From Thermoguttaceae bacterium (lineage in GTDB: Bacteria; Planctomycetota; Planctomycetia; Pirellulales; Thermoguttaceae), in assembly GCA_017937685.1 (NCBI GenBank), contig JAGBDD010000250.1:1-36488 (forward strand): 36,488 nucleotides of DNA, in the 5' to 3' direction. The first letter of the stretch is position 1. Each line of letters begins with the position of its first letter. A program made the translations under genes and the position numbers. Below the pieces are notes generated by a model. It ran no database searches. It had not been told where the DNA came from and was given only the letters and a program-made list of their open reading frames with translations. Shown here piece by piece: positions 9,707 to 18,187 of the stretch.

Positions 9707-9748
9707 AACGCTCGAAAACCGATAAAAGACAATTTTCGAGCGTTTTTT
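9707..9748. terminator. Bidirectional intrinsic terminator between vsr and the small basic protein gene
   Basis: A perfect 12-bp inverted repeat, AACGCTCGAAAA (9707-9718) and TTTTCGAGCGTT (9733-9744), is followed by a T-run on the plus strand and preceded by an A-run. It lies between two convergent genes and can end transcription from both. Confidence 0.85.
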
Positions 9749-9803
9749 GCGTTTCGAGCGTCAAACGACCGCTCCGAAAAGCGGCGCGTTGAGAAGAACG
9801 AAC

Positions 9804-10022
9804 TTATTTCTTGCCTTTGGCCGGAGCGGCTTCCGGATCCTTGACCTTCTTTTTCTTCTTCAAAACGACTTTGTAAACGCGAATTTTCGGAAGGTTGAAC
9901 GGGGACGTTTCGTCGGTCCAACGATCCGTCGCTTGCATTTTTTCAATACGTTCGACGCGCGTCAAAACGTTGCGCGAACGAGTAACGCCTTTTTTAATTT
10001 TTAAGCTTTTGTCAATAGTCAT
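9804..10022 (-). CDS. Small basic protein (Chlamydia/Verrucomicrobia/Planctomycete family)
   Basis: This is a 72-residue protein starting MTIDKSLKIKKG, followed by SRNVLTRVERIEKM and LPKIRVYKV. It matches the short conserved 'small basic protein' family (TIGR04137-type) of planctomycetes, chlamydiae and verrucomicrobia. Family members are about 50-70 residues and highly expressed; a ribosome-associated role has been suggested, but the function is not established. The Lys-rich tail (KKKKKVKD) and Pro/Ala end are longer than usual. A longer reading frame upstream exists, but the family start and a GGAGAAAAC Shine-Dalgarno region fix the start at 10022. It is monocistronic between its own promoter and the shared terminator at 9707-9748. 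Confidence 0.85.
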   Translation of the reverse strand: MTIDKSLKIKKGVTRSRNVLTRVERIEKMQATDRWTDETSPFNLPKIRVYKVVLKKKKKVKDPEAAPAKGKK

Positions 10023-10174
10023 AATGGTTTTCTCCAAACGCTTGAACGCGGTTTTACGAACGGTTCGAGCTCGGCGCGATTTCCGCTTTGCAACAAAACG
10101 ACGGACGCGCCGTCGAAACCGGCGAACCGCCCGCGATACGCGTCTTCTCAATGTACAGACGCGCTTGAACACTT

Positions 10175-10202
10175 AGTATATAACGCTTTTCTTTTTTTAC
10201 AA
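10175..10202 (-). promoter_or_regulatory. Strong sigma70-type promoter for the small basic protein gene
   Basis: On the minus strand TTGTAA (10202-10197) is separated by 16 nt from TATACT (10180-10175). Predicted initiation near 10168 would leave an unusually long 5' leader of about 145 nt before the start codon at 10022. Confidence 0.65.
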
Positions 10203-10393
10203 GGGGGAGAACCCCGATTCCTTTCATTCTCAACGTCTTTTTTCGAAATTTTTTCTTAACGCCGCCTTGTTTTTTTCCTTTTTTCGACGCGATTGTTTTA
10301 ACTATTTTAACCGGTTTTTCTATTTTGCTTAACGCGCCGTCCTTGCGCCGTTTGCGCGGCTTTTGCCGAGTTTGCGCTTTTGGCAAAAGCTCG
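10203..10393. other. Intergenic region downstream of the wecA-like gene
   Basis: No gene is supported here. A Lys/Arg-rich minus-strand frame exists, but it has no family resemblance and overlaps the promoter. A small perfect hairpin, GCTTTT-GGC-AAAAGC (10376-10390), sits right after the wecA-like stop codon on the minus strand. It lacks a T-run and is only a possible 3' end. Confidence 0.4.
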
Positions 10394-11650
10394 TTATTTT
10401 GACGCGTCGTTTGGCGAGGTCGGGAAAACGTCGGCGACCTTTTCGGCGTTTTCGGAGGGCGCGCGAGCTTGCGCGTCGCGAAGCGCGGCCTCTTCTTCGC
10501 GGATTTTTTTGCGGGCGGCGAACTCTAAAATCGCGACAAGCGTTAAAATAAGGAAAGTTTGCGCGGTCGCAAGGAACGCGAGGGGCCAATCGGCGCGATA
10601 CAAGTAAAACGCTCCGCAAGCGCAGACGGCGGTCGTGAGGTAAATCGTCGCGACCGCTTGCGGTTTCGAGAGTCCGAGCGCGACTAAACGGTGCGAATAA
10701 TGATTTTTGTCGCCGACAAAAGGGCTCGCGCCGTTTTTTAAACGAATCGTTACGACGCTAAAAAAGTCGTAAAGCGGAACGGCGAGAATGCAAAGGGGCG
10801 CCAAAATCGCGCAAGGCGGGACGTTTTCGCCGACGAAAGTGAGCGAAAGCGTCGTCGTCGCGAGCAAAAAACCGACGAAGTAAGCGCCGCCGTCGCCCAT
10901 AAAGAGCTTGGCCGGCGGGCGGTTCAGAATTAAAAAGCCGAGGAGCGCGCCCGCGAGCGTCGTCAAAAAACCGCCTAAAAAAAACTGCGGTTCGCCGGAG
11001 GCCGGGTTGGGCGCGAAACAGAACGCGATCGCCGCTAAAAATAGGGCGCAAATCGTTGCGACGCCGCCGGACAACGCGTCCATATTGTCGAGCATATTGA
11101 ACGAATTGACGAGCCCGACGATCCAAAAAACGCTGACGGTTGCCGTTAAAATCGGTAAATCGAGAAAAAACGTCGCGCGCCAACCGCAAGCGACCGCGAC
11201 GATCGCGATCAAAAATTCGACGGCGAGACGCGGTTTCCAGTCGAGGTTAAAGCGGTCGTCGAGCGTTCCGAGAAGAACGAGGAGCGAACCGAGCCCGAGG
11301 AGCGTCCAAAGGCGACCGAGTTGCAGGCCGACGCCGCCGATATGCGTCGCGAAAAACGCCGGAAAACGGGAAAGCGGAACGCCCCAAAGAGTCGACGTCG
11401 CCGGATCGACCGCGCCGCTTTCGTTTAGGTCGCCGAGGCCGAGCGCCGCCGCCGTCAACGCGAGAAACGGCGTCAAAACGCCGAGCCAAACGCCGATTCC
11501 GCCGCCGGTTGGGATTGGGTTTCGATGAATTTTCCGTTCGCCGGGTTTGTCGATTAAACCGAGTTTTGGAGCGAAACGCCGTATTAAACGGCAAATCGAC
11601 CAACTAACGACAAGCGCGATTAGGAAGAACAAGGAAAACGCGTAAAACAT
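10394..11650 (-). CDS. wecA: Undecaprenyl-phosphate sugar-1-phosphate transferase (WecA/TagO/MraY family)
   Basis: This 418-residue, strongly hydrophobic polytopic protein has about ten or eleven membrane segments. Family motifs appear in order: DKPGERKIHRNPIPTGGG in the first cytoplasmic loop, GTLDDR with the DD pair, NSFNMLDNMDAL, LFMGDGGAYFVGF, and the DKNHYSHRL histidine motif. These enzymes transfer GlcNAc-1-phosphate (or a related sugar phosphate) from a UDP-sugar to undecaprenyl phosphate, the first membrane step of cell-surface polysaccharide synthesis. The histidine motif and sugar-transferase features favour the WecA branch over MraY; the substrate cannot be fixed from sequence. I chose the MFYAFSLF start because the upstream frame to 11737 would add a basic extension and overlap the preceding gene. 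It lies 34 bp after the repeat-protein gene on the same strand, so co-transcription is likely. Confidence 0.9.
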   Translation of the reverse strand: MFYAFSLFFLIALVVSWSICRLIRRFAPKLGLIDKPGERKIHRNPIPTGGGIGVWLGVLTPFLALTAAALGLGDLNESGAVDPATSTLWGVPLSRFPAFFATHIGGVGLQLGRLWTLLGLGSLLVLLGTLDDRFNLDWKPRLAVEFLIAIVAVACGWRATFFLDLPILTATVSVFWIVGLVNSFNMLDNMDALSGGVATICALFLAAIAFCFAPNPASGEPQFFLGGFLTTLAGALLGFLILNRPPAKLFMGDGGAYFVGFLLATTTLSLTFVGENVPPCAILAPLCILAVPLYDFFSVVTIRLKNGASPFVGDKNHYSHRLVALGLSKPQAVATIYLTTAVCACGAFYLYRADWPLAFLATAQTFLILTLVAILEFAARKKIREEEAALRDAQARAPSENAEKVADVFPTSPNDASK

Positions 11651-11684
11651 AACGGTCGGGCGGCGCGGGAAATTTGGGGTGAAA

Positions 11685-13241
11685 TTAAAAATAAGAAAAA
11701 CAGTCTTGCGGCGCCGCTTCAAACGCGTCGACGACAAACGGAAGCGCGGCGTCGACCGGTTGGGGCGTCGGTTCGGGCAAAACGACCGGCGAGACGACGA
11801 ACGCGACGTTTTCGCCGAAATCGTTCGAGACTCGGGGGGCGGAGGGCGGCGCGGCGGCGGACTCTTGGCGTTGCGCGACGAGTTGGGCGAAACGTTGCAA
11901 AATCGTTAAATTCGGCGCGCTTGAACGTTGCGCTCGCGAAGCGGAAACGCCGGACGCAACGTTCGAAAGATCGGAAAACGTTGAGTTCGAGACGCTCGGC
12001 GGCGTCGAAGCCGGTTGAAACGAGGCCGATAAAATAGTTTGCGCTGGCTGCGGCGAGTCGGTAAAACGAGCGTTTTCCGTCGATTCGCTAAAATAAAACG
12101 AACGATCGGGTTCGACCATGGTCGAGAAAGCCGTTAACGCGTCGCGGTCGTGGGGAGCGACCGGCGTTTCGGAGTTAATTTTGGGGGATTGCGCCGGCTC
12201 TTTCGACGTCGCGTTCGGAATCGGCGAGACGTTTTCTTGGTCTTGCGCGGCGCGCGGTTTGACGGTTTGTTCGGGAACGGCGAGCGCGTTGGAGGACGGC
12301 GCCGAGTTGACTCCGGAATCCGCGACAGGGTCGACTTTAAACGTTCCCTTGACGCGCAACGCTTGGCGCGTTCGTCGTTTAGCGCGCGGCGTAACGGAGG
12401 GAACGACGTTCGCAACGGGGCGCGTTGGAACGCCGGCGAGCGTTTCGGTAAAATCGACGACGATGGTTGAGGGAATTGGAGGATTCGAGACGTTTTCGGC
12501 GACTTCGGCGATTTCGGGGGCTTCGGGTACTTCGGGGACTTCGGGGACTTCGGGGACTTCGGGGACTTCGGGGACTTCGGGGACTTCGGCGATTTCGGGG
12601 ACTTCGGCGATTTCGGGGACTTCGGCGACTTCGGGGATTTCGGGGACTTCTGCGACTTCGGGGATTTCGGGGATTTCGGGGATTTCGGGGACTTCTGCGA
12701 CTTCGGCGATTTCGGGGATTTCGGGGATTTCGGGGATTTCGGGGACTTCGGCGACTTCGGGGACTTCGGCGACTTCGGCGACTTCGGCTTTTTCCTGCGT
12801 ATTGGGGGAATTTTCGCTAATTTGACTTGCGGGCGTCGTCCGCGGGGGCGTCGGTTCGTCGGTTTTTGCGTTTTCTCGGACTCCGCTCGCGCCGTTTTCT
12901 CGTTCGACGGCGTTAACATCGGAGAGCGTTCCGTCGTAAAACGGATAAGCGACGCGGACTTCGTTCGAATCGACAAAAGTTTCGTCGCCGAAAAAAGAAG
13001 GCTCGTCGGACGGCGCGTCGGTCGTCAAAAAATTTTTGATTTCTTTAAGAACCGAAAGGTCTAAACGCGAGCGACCGGCGCGAGGCGGCGCGGCGTCGGT
13101 CGAATCGAAAATCGTCCAACCGCCGTCGTCGGAGGCGTCGTCGACTTGCATATATTGCGACAGCGGGCGGCGTTCGGCTTCGGGCGAAGACGAACGGAAC
13201 GCGAGCGACGCTGGTTGAGGACGGTTGGAAGCGGTCGACAT
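11685..13241 (-). CDS. Pro-Glu-repeat low-complexity protein of unknown function
   Basis: The 518-residue protein has no recognised domain. Residues about 150-245 are a run of three-residue units of the type P-E-[VI] and A-E-[VI], from a 9-bp DNA repeat. The rest is Pro/Ser/Ala/Thr-rich and probably disordered. There is no signal peptide or membrane segment, and the C-terminus is aromatic (DCFSYF). It lies directly upstream of the wecA-like gene on the same strand and may be its operon partner. The codon choice and purine bias of the minus strand match neighbouring real genes, which supports coding; the complementary Gly-Thr-Ser frame is a shadow. No Shine-Dalgarno is evident at ATG 13241. 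Confidence 0.6.
   Translation of the reverse strand: MSTASNRPQPASLAFRSSSPEAERRPLSQYMQVDDASDDGGWTIFDSTDAAPPRAGRSRLDLSVLKEIKNFLTTDAPSDEPSFFGDETFVDSNEVRVAYPFYDGTLSDVNAVERENGASGVRENAKTDEPTPPRTTPASQISENSPNTQEKAEVAEVAEVPEVAEVPEIPEIPEIPEIAEVAEVPEIPEIPEIPEVAEVPEIPEVAEVPEIAEVPEIAEVPEVPEVPEVPEVPEVPEVPEAPEIAEVAENVSNPPIPSTIVVDFTETLAGVPTRPVANVVPSVTPRAKRRTRQALRVKGTFKVDPVADSGVNSAPSSNALAVPEQTVKPRAAQDQENVSPIPNATSKEPAQSPKINSETPVAPHDRDALTAFSTMVEPDRSFYFSESTENARFTDSPQPAQTILSASFQPASTPPSVSNSTFSDLSNVASGVSASRAQRSSAPNLTILQRFAQLVAQRQESAAAPPSAPRVSNDFGENVAFVVSPVVLPEPTPQPVDAALPFVVDAFEAAPQDCFSYF
12508..12795 (-). repeat. 9-bp tandem array encoding Pro-Glu-Val/Ile units
   Basis: About 30 near-perfect 9-nt units (plus strand GGGACTTCG, GGGATTTCG, GCGACTTCG) run without frame break. 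The unit classes form nested higher-order blocks, as expected for slippage expansion. Confidence 0.95.
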
Positions 13242-13619
13242 CGAGCGAATAAACGAAAAGAAGGACGAGGAACGCCGGAAAACGACGTTGGAATAAAACG
13301 ATTGGCGCGGTTTTGACGGTTCCGCGTAAAGAACATATCGGATTTTTAAGAGAAAAACTCAACTTTTTTTCTAGGTCGACCGCAACTTTCCCGCCTTCTT
13401 AACGAGAAAACGCGCGAAAAGCGCCCCAACGAAGTTAAATTTTCAAATTTTATCGAGAAACTGTCAGATAGGGTAAAGTGGGGTAAATGGGTAGTTGAAA
13501 GCAAGGCGCGAACAACGATTTAAAGCGTGGAAATCGGTCGACGTTTTAATATTGTAGAACGCGTTTTTATTTCAAGATTAAATTTAAACGTTTAAAAAGT
13601 TAAAAGGAAGCGTTTAATA
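13242..13619. other. Divergent intergenic region between the repeat protein and superoxide reductase
   Basis: No gene is seen. The region is AT-richer than its neighbours. On the minus strand TTGAGT (13362-13357) and TATGTT (13337-13332) could be a promoter for the repeat-protein gene, but the 19-nt spacer makes this weak. On the plus strand AAAAGGAAG just before 13620 is the ribosome binding site of the superoxide reductase gene. Confidence 0.4.
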
Positions 13620-14000
13620 ATGAAAGAAACGGAAATTTATACTTGTGAAATTTGTGGAAAAATGGTCGAGGTTTTGCGCGACGGTTCCGGAGAACTCGTT
13701 TGCTGCGGACAGGCGATGACGCTGGAAAAAGCGCAAGTCGACGATGCGAACGCCGCCGAAAAACACGTGCCGAGCGCGAAACGAGACGGAAAACGCGTCG
13801 AGGTCGTTATCGGCGCCGTCGAGCATCCGTCGGAACCCGAACACTATATCGAATGGATCGAAACGACGCAAGGGAATCGTTCGAAACGCGTCGCGTTGCA
13901 ACCGGGCGACCGACCGATCGCCGAATTTTGCGTCGAAGACGGGCCCGCGCTCGTGCGGACGTACTGCAACATTCACGGACTTTGGAAAAAAGAAGTTTGA
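13620..14000 (+). CDS. dfx: Desulfoferrodoxin (superoxide reductase)
   Basis: This 126-residue protein has both iron sites of desulfoferrodoxin. The N-terminal desulforedoxin-type centre has Cys9, Cys12, Cys28 and Cys29 (CEIC and CC). The neelaredoxin-type catalytic centre II has His49 in EKHVP, His69, His75, Cys116 and His119 (CNIHG); the neighbouring Glu47 and Lys48 are the conserved loop residues. It reduces superoxide to hydrogen peroxide without making oxygen, using electrons usually supplied by rubredoxin; it is cytoplasmic. AAAAGGAAG precedes ATG 13620. It is apparently monocistronic; no rubredoxin or peroxidase gene is adjacent. It points to an anaerobic or microaerophilic host. Confidence 0.96.
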   Translation: MKETEIYTCEICGKMVEVLRDGSGELVCCGQAMTLEKAQVDDANAAEKHVPSAKRDGKRVEVVIGAVEHPSEPEHYIEWIETTQGNRSKRVALQPGDRPIAEFCVEDGPALVRTYCNIHGLWKKEV

Positions 14001-14368
14001 AATAGGTCGATAAGGCAAATTAGTAAAAATATCTAAATCTTAACGCGTTAAACTGGGCGAAATAGAGCGTTTGGGCGCTGAGAAATTGCGCGGTCTGAAA
14101 AATTGCAAGCGCGATTTCAAAACGCAACCGTTTAAAACGGCGAGAGAATCGCTCTATTTTGCCTGTTTTATCTTTGTTGCGATTGGCTCTCAAATGATTT
14201 CTTGGGGCCCGGCGGCGCGTCGTTTTGCAACGTTGTTTAAGCGTCGTCTTGTCGAGTCGCCGGTCTTGGGTAAAATAAAAAAATACCGCTTGAAAAACGA
14301 ACATGGTCGAGTTGTCGGGAAGCGGAAATAAAAGCGATGAAACAGGAAAAATGGGAGGATAAGGGAAA
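14001..14368. other. Intergenic region upstream of epmA
   Basis: No supported gene. A plus-strand frame at 14071-14331 (86 codons) has no ribosome binding site or family resemblance. The last 40 bases are purine-rich G/A repeats of the degenerate 9-nt type seen elsewhere in this window. Confidence 0.35.
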
Positions 14369-15592
14369 ATGGGCGGAGAGGAGAACGGGAAAGCGAAAGG
14401 AACGACTAAGAAAATGGAGAAGACGGGGGGAATGGGTAAGGAGAGAAAGTTGGAGGCTTGGCGACCGACCGCGCCGCTCGAAAATTTACGTCGTCGAGCG
14501 ACGCTTTATCGGGCGATTCGTTCTTTTTTCGACAGTTTGGGTTTTATCGAGACGACGACGCCGTTTCTGTCGCGCGACACGGTCGTCGACCGCTTTGTCG
14601 AACCGATTTCCGCGCGGGTTCCGCTTTGTTGGAGCGAAAAAGACGGGTTGGCCGAGCGGCGGTTTGGCGATCCGGAGACGGCGCGACGGGAGTCGACGAC
14701 GTTTTATCTTCAAACGTCGCCGGAGTTTGCGATGAAACGCTTGATCGCCGCGGGAATGGACGCGATTTATCAAATTGCGCCCGCTTGTCGTCGCGGCGAC
14801 CGCGGCGCTTGGCACAACGTCGAGTTCGCGATGCTCGAATGGTATCGCCGCGACGACGATTATCGGTCGGGACGTCGACTTCTCGCCGACTTAACGCTCG
14901 ACGTCGCGAACCGGTTTTGGGCCGAAACCGAACTCGAGCCGAAGCGTTGGGCGCAAAACGCGGTCGTCGAGCGGACGTTCGCCGACGTTTTTGAGGAAAA
15001 AACGGGGATTAATCCGCATTGGGCGACTTGCGGCGACTTGCGCGATTTTGTCGATCGAGCGAAGATCGCTTATCCGGAGTCATATCTTGGCGCGGAAAAC
15101 GAAGCGGTTGCGGGAAATGGAGAGAACGGCGAAGAAGGGAGAACCGGCGCGACGAAGGACGATTGGCTCGACTTGATTTTCGCCGAAGTCGTTCAGCCGG
15201 GATTGGGCGTCGACGCGGCGACGGTTGTGTACGATTATCCGGCGTCGCAGTCTCAATTAGCGAAAACGCGACGAGAATTTGATAACGAACAACAAAAAGC
15301 GTTTGACGTTACCGAGCGTTTCGAGCTTTTTGTCGACGGAATTGAATTGGCGAACGGTTATCACGAGCTGCTTGACGCGTCGGTTTTGCGAGCGAGAATC
15401 GAGGCGACGAGCGAAGAGCGACGCCGCGACGGTTCGGGGGAGTTGCCGCGCGAATCCCGACTCTTGCAGGCGATGGAAGCGGGATTGCCGCCCTGTTCCG
15501 GGTGCGCGCTCGGCGTCGACCGTTTTTTCGCGGTTTTAATCGGGGCGAAGTCGCTCGACGAGACCCTTGCGTTTCCGATTGAAATCGCCTAA
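14369..15592 (+). CDS. epmA: EF-P lysine-lysyltransferase (EpmA/GenX family)
   Basis: This class II lysyl-tRNA-synthetase-like catalytic domain has no N-terminal anticodon-binding domain: after a Gly/Lys-rich stretch of about 30 residues it begins PLENLRRRATLYRAIRSFF. Motif 2 is at residues about 135-160 (APACRRGDRGAWHNVEFAML, then EWYR), a lysine-pocket region reads ELFVDGIELANGY, and motif 3 is GCALGVDRFFAVLIG near the end. EpmA attaches (R)-beta-lysine to a conserved lysine of elongation factor P, which eases ribosome stalling at polyproline. Neither efp nor epmB is next to it. The start is uncertain: ATG 14369 or a later ATG near 14432, both before the conserved region. A Gly/Glu-rich linker at about 250-262 interrupts the domain. 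Confidence 0.88.
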   Translation: MGGEENGKAKGTTKKMEKTGGMGKERKLEAWRPTAPLENLRRRATLYRAIRSFFDSLGFIETTTPFLSRDTVVDRFVEPISARVPLCWSEKDGLAERRFGDPETARRESTTFYLQTSPEFAMKRLIAAGMDAIYQIAPACRRGDRGAWHNVEFAMLEWYRRDDDYRSGRRLLADLTLDVANRFWAETELEPKRWAQNAVVERTFADVFEEKTGINPHWATCGDLRDFVDRAKIAYPESYLGAENEAVAGNGENGEEGRTGATKDDWLDLIFAEVVQPGLGVDAATVVYDYPASQSQLAKTRREFDNEQQKAFDVTERFELFVDGIELANGYHELLDASVLRARIEATSEERRRDGSGELPRESRLLQAMEAGLPPCSGCALGVDRFFAVLIGAKSLDETLAFPIEIA

Positions 15593-16053
15593 TCGGATTT
15601 TTAGGTTTAATCCGCTTGTTTTGCGCGTCTTTTTTGAATTGCGCAAGACGTTTGTTTTGCCGTCGTTCGTTTATTTTGCGCGTCTTTTTAAACTGCGCAA
15701 AGCGTCTATTTGACCGTCGTTCGCGCTTGGGCGGGCGACGGTCAAGGCGAGACGACGGCGATTTTGTCGTTATTACTATAGAGACGTTTTTTTATTTTCT
15801 TGACCGCGAGTTTTACTGCGTTCGTCGATAAAATTTTGCCGATTAAAGCGGCGCTTGCGGAGTCGGCGGCGTTTTTTACCGAATCGCTCTTGACGCGCGA
15901 ACCTTTTTTTATTATCGTCCGCAATAATTGCCGTTAATATCGTTAAAAACGGCTCTTCGCGAGCGGGAATAGCGAAACGTTTGCGAAAACTTAGAAAGAT
16001 TAAAACGACAGGCTAAGATAGGAAAGGCGCGGCCTCGGCCGAGATTGCGCAAA
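15593..16053. other. Intergenic region with tandem repeat and hairpins
   Basis: No convincing gene. It contains a 54-bp direct repeat (15616-15723), an inverted repeat TTGACCGTCG (15710-15719) / CGACGGTCAA (15736-15745), and a segment with CGATTTTGTCGTTATT near 15759 that recurs at 25180. A 60-codon minus-strand frame (15742-15924, TTG start) crosses this segment but has no ribosome binding site. Confidence 0.5.
15616..15723. repeat. 54-bp direct tandem repeat, two copies
   Basis: Copy A spans 15616-15669 and copy B 15670-15723. They share TTTTGCGCGTCTTTTT, TGCGCAA and a CCGTCGTTCG end, with about ten mismatches. The repeat follows the epmA stop by 23 bp and is non-coding on both strands as far as can be judged. 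Confidence 0.9.
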
Positions 16054-17319
16054 ATGGAGAGACGAAGGACGATCGCGGGAATTTTAACGGCGTGCGGAGC
16101 CGGTATTCTCGCGTCGTGCGCTTCGTTGCAATCGTCGCCGACCGACGCTCCGCCCCCTCCGCCTCCGTCGAACGCCGCGTCGAAAACGGCGTTGCGTCGA
16201 GCCGAGTTAGCGCCGGACGCGGTGTCGTTCGACGCGCTCTTGGTTCACGTTCCTTATCAAGATCGCGCGTTGGTCGAGGCGTTTTGGCGCGACGTCGACG
16301 AACAGGAAATCGACTCGGAAACGCGGCGTTACCTCAACGAACAGGGGTTCCGCGCGGGACTTATCGGCGCTTCGATTCCCGATTCGCTTTCCCGACTTTT
16401 AACGCTTAAAGGGCGCGAACTCCGCTCGACGCTTGAAGAAGAGGTCGACCATTCGAAAAAATCGGCCGGCGCTCCGATCGCGTACTCGAAGCCGATCAAC
16501 TTGCGCGCCGGAATGAAGAGCGTTATCGAAGCGCGCGGCGACGTGATTCCGGCGATCCCGATTTTAGAAAACCAAAACGGCGCGCTCGTCGGAAAAAGTT
16601 ACAACGACGCGCAAACCCTTTTCAGCGTCGCTATCGATCCGTCGCCGGACGGCTCCGTCCGTTTCGACGTAACGCCGTTTTTGCGGTACGGCGCGCCGCG
16701 ACTCGCGACCCGATACCAACACGGGCAGTTGGTGCGGACGCAGGAACAGCCGACGAAAACCTTCGACGCGCTCAAATGTTCGCTCGCGTTGCGACCGGGC
16801 CAGTTCTTGGCGATCGGCGCCAGCGACGCGAAAACGAGCGCGCTCGGACGCTGGTTCTTCACCGACGGCGGCGACGATTACGACCAAAAAATCCTCGTCT
16901 TGCGCCTCTTGGTAACGCAACACGACGGCGAGTTCGACCGCTTCCCGGATTTCCGCGAAATCGTTCGGCGCGAAAACGAGAAAAACGGCGTCGCGAACGA
17001 CGAATTCGAGTCGAACGTCGACCTTTACGTTGGCGTCGAAGGGTTCGAGAAACCGACGTTGACGCCGGAGGGCGCGCTCGAATTTAAGCCGGAATTTGAT
17101 CCCAACGCGACCGATTTCGCCGATTATAACGTCGACGCGGCGAGCGAAGCGGCGGTTTTGAACGCCGATTTGGAAAACGCCGACGCGCCCGCGCCCGTCG
17201 ACGAGATATTGGAGGAACCGGGCGGAGCGAAGCCGTCGGGGGATTTGCGCGTTTCCGAGAAAACTTGGGAAATGGAGAAATTGGGCGATTTGCGCGAATC
17301 GGGAGCGCGTCGGCGATAG
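16054..17319 (+). CDS. Predicted lipoprotein of unknown function
   Basis: The 421-residue protein begins with a basic MERRR, a short hydrophobic stretch and a lipobox ending LASC at Cys22, so it should be lipid-anchored after Sec export. A Pro-rich stretch (six consecutive Pro) and Ala/Ser linker follow. The central part (residues about 60-300) is a mixed-composition domain with YSKPINLRAGMKSVIEA and ALRPGQFLAIGAS. The latter phrase and the beta-rich pattern resemble late secretin-like segments in planctomycete proteins, but I do not assign a family. The C-terminus is acidic and disordered and ends in a repeat-like EKTWEMEKLGDLRESG. I chose ATG 16054 over TTG 16045, though no clear ribosome binding site distinguishes them. 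Confidence 0.75.
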   Translation: MERRRTIAGILTACGAGILASCASLQSSPTDAPPPPPPSNAASKTALRRAELAPDAVSFDALLVHVPYQDRALVEAFWRDVDEQEIDSETRRYLNEQGFRAGLIGASIPDSLSRLLTLKGRELRSTLEEEVDHSKKSAGAPIAYSKPINLRAGMKSVIEARGDVIPAIPILENQNGALVGKSYNDAQTLFSVAIDPSPDGSVRFDVTPFLRYGAPRLATRYQHGQLVRTQEQPTKTFDALKCSLALRPGQFLAIGASDAKTSALGRWFFTDGGDDYDQKILVLRLLVTQHDGEFDRFPDFREIVRRENEKNGVANDEFESNVDLYVGVEGFEKPTLTPEGALEFKPEFDPNATDFADYNVDAASEAAVLNADLENADAPAPVDEILEEPGGAKPSGDLRVSEKTWEMEKLGDLRESGARRR

Positions 17320-17638
17320 CGTTCGAAAGAACGGCGAAAACGGAAAACGTCGGCGAAATCGGACGCGTTATGACGAAGGCAAAGCGCGCTTTTAACGACA
17401 AAGCCGATAATTTTGGCGAAAATATAAGAAAAGTTGCCCAAAATGAGACGTTTAGCGGCGGCGAGCGCTTGCCGAGCGAATAAAATAGCGCTAAAATATT
17501 AAAGGAATAGCCGCGAAAATGAAACGCGCGTTAATTGTGTTGTTGCACAGGTTTCAAAGCGGCGTAGACGGCGCGCTCGACGCGGCGCGTTTAATTTACT
17601 CTTGATAAGCCGTAAGAAAGGTTTTTTGTAACGAGATT
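17320..17638. other. Leader region upstream of infC with a possible 28-codon leader ORF
   Basis: ATG 17519 opens a 28-codon frame, MKRALIVLLHRFQSGVDGAL and eight more residues, stopping at TGA 17603-17605, 33 bp before infC. AAAGGAAT lies about 11 bases upstream of its ATG, and an AT-rich TAAAATATT just before that could be a -10 region. A leader peptide or structured leader controlling infC is possible; coding is unproven. Confidence 0.35.
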
Positions 17639-18187
17639 ATGTCGCTGAGGAGGATGGACAACAACGGCCCGAGAGGCGCCAACGGCCCGAACGCCGGGCA
17701 ACGCGTAAACGAAATGATTCGCATTCCGCAAGTGCGCGTGATCTCGGACGAAGGCGAACAACTGGGCGTGATGAGTTCCGCGGAAGCGTTGGCGAAAGCG
17801 CGCGCGGCCGGGCTCGATTTGGTCGAGGTCGCGCCGGACGCGAAACCGCCCGTTTGCCGCATTATGGATTACGGCAAGTACAAATATCAGCAAAAGAAAC
17901 GCGTCGCGAAGCAACAAACGAACAAAACGCAAGTGAAAGAATTGCGTTTGCGTCCGAAAACCGGCGAACACGACGTGCAAGTGAAGGTCAATAAAGCGCG
18001 CGAATTTCTCGCCAAGAAAGACAAGGTTACTTTGTCGATTCTTTTCCGCGGTCGCGAAATGGCGCACATTAGCGAAGGCGAAAAGTTGTTGGCGTCGGTG
18101 ATGGCGATGCTCGAGGACGTCGCGAAGGTCGAATCCGCGCCGAAGCAAATGGGCAAGCGCATTTGGTGTACTTTGGCGCCGAAATAA
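17639..18187 (+). CDS. infC: Translation initiation factor IF-3
   Basis: This 182-residue protein is of normal family length. The N-domain (residues about 27-98) contains IRIPQVRVISDEGEQLGVM and AKPPVCRIMDYGKYKYQQKK. The C-domain carries KELRLRPKTGEHDVQVKVNK, FLAKKDKVTLSILFRGREM, AHISEG and the end GKRIWCTLAPK. IF-3 binds the 30S subunit, prevents premature 50S joining and proofreads initiator tRNA and start codon. I take ATG 17639; ATG 17654 is also possible, but the GAGGAGG abuts it without spacing. No AUU start is needed, unlike E. coli infC. The usual downstream partners rpmI and rplT are absent: the next gene encodes an unrelated exported protein. Confidence 0.96.
   Translation: MSLRRMDNNGPRGANGPNAGQRVNEMIRIPQVRVISDEGEQLGVMSSAEALAKARAAGLDLVEVAPDAKPPVCRIMDYGKYKYQQKKRVAKQQTNKTQVKELRLRPKTGEHDVQVKVNKAREFLAKKDKVTLSILFRGREMAHISEGEKLLASVMAMLEDVAKVESAPKQMGKRIWCTLAPK

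Noticed and set aside
10054..10386. Lys/Arg-rich minus-strand frame (110 codons) upstream of the small basic protein gene
   Set aside because: It covers the promoter and leader of that gene, lacks a Shine-Dalgarno and shows no family match.
12508..12795. 9-bp array as a CRISPR array
   Set aside because: There are no unique spacers; the units are contiguous 9-mers within a coding frame.
12118..12825. Plus-strand Gly-Thr-Ser repeat frame
   Set aside because: It is the complement of the Pro-Glu repeat gene; outside the array its codon pattern is not host-like, and no ribosome binding site is present.
15742..15924. 60-codon minus-strand frame with NNDKIA sequence, echoed near 25180
   Set aside because: The shared peptide comes from the shared loop DNA element; TTG start without ribosome binding site, and the second locus has no matching ORF.
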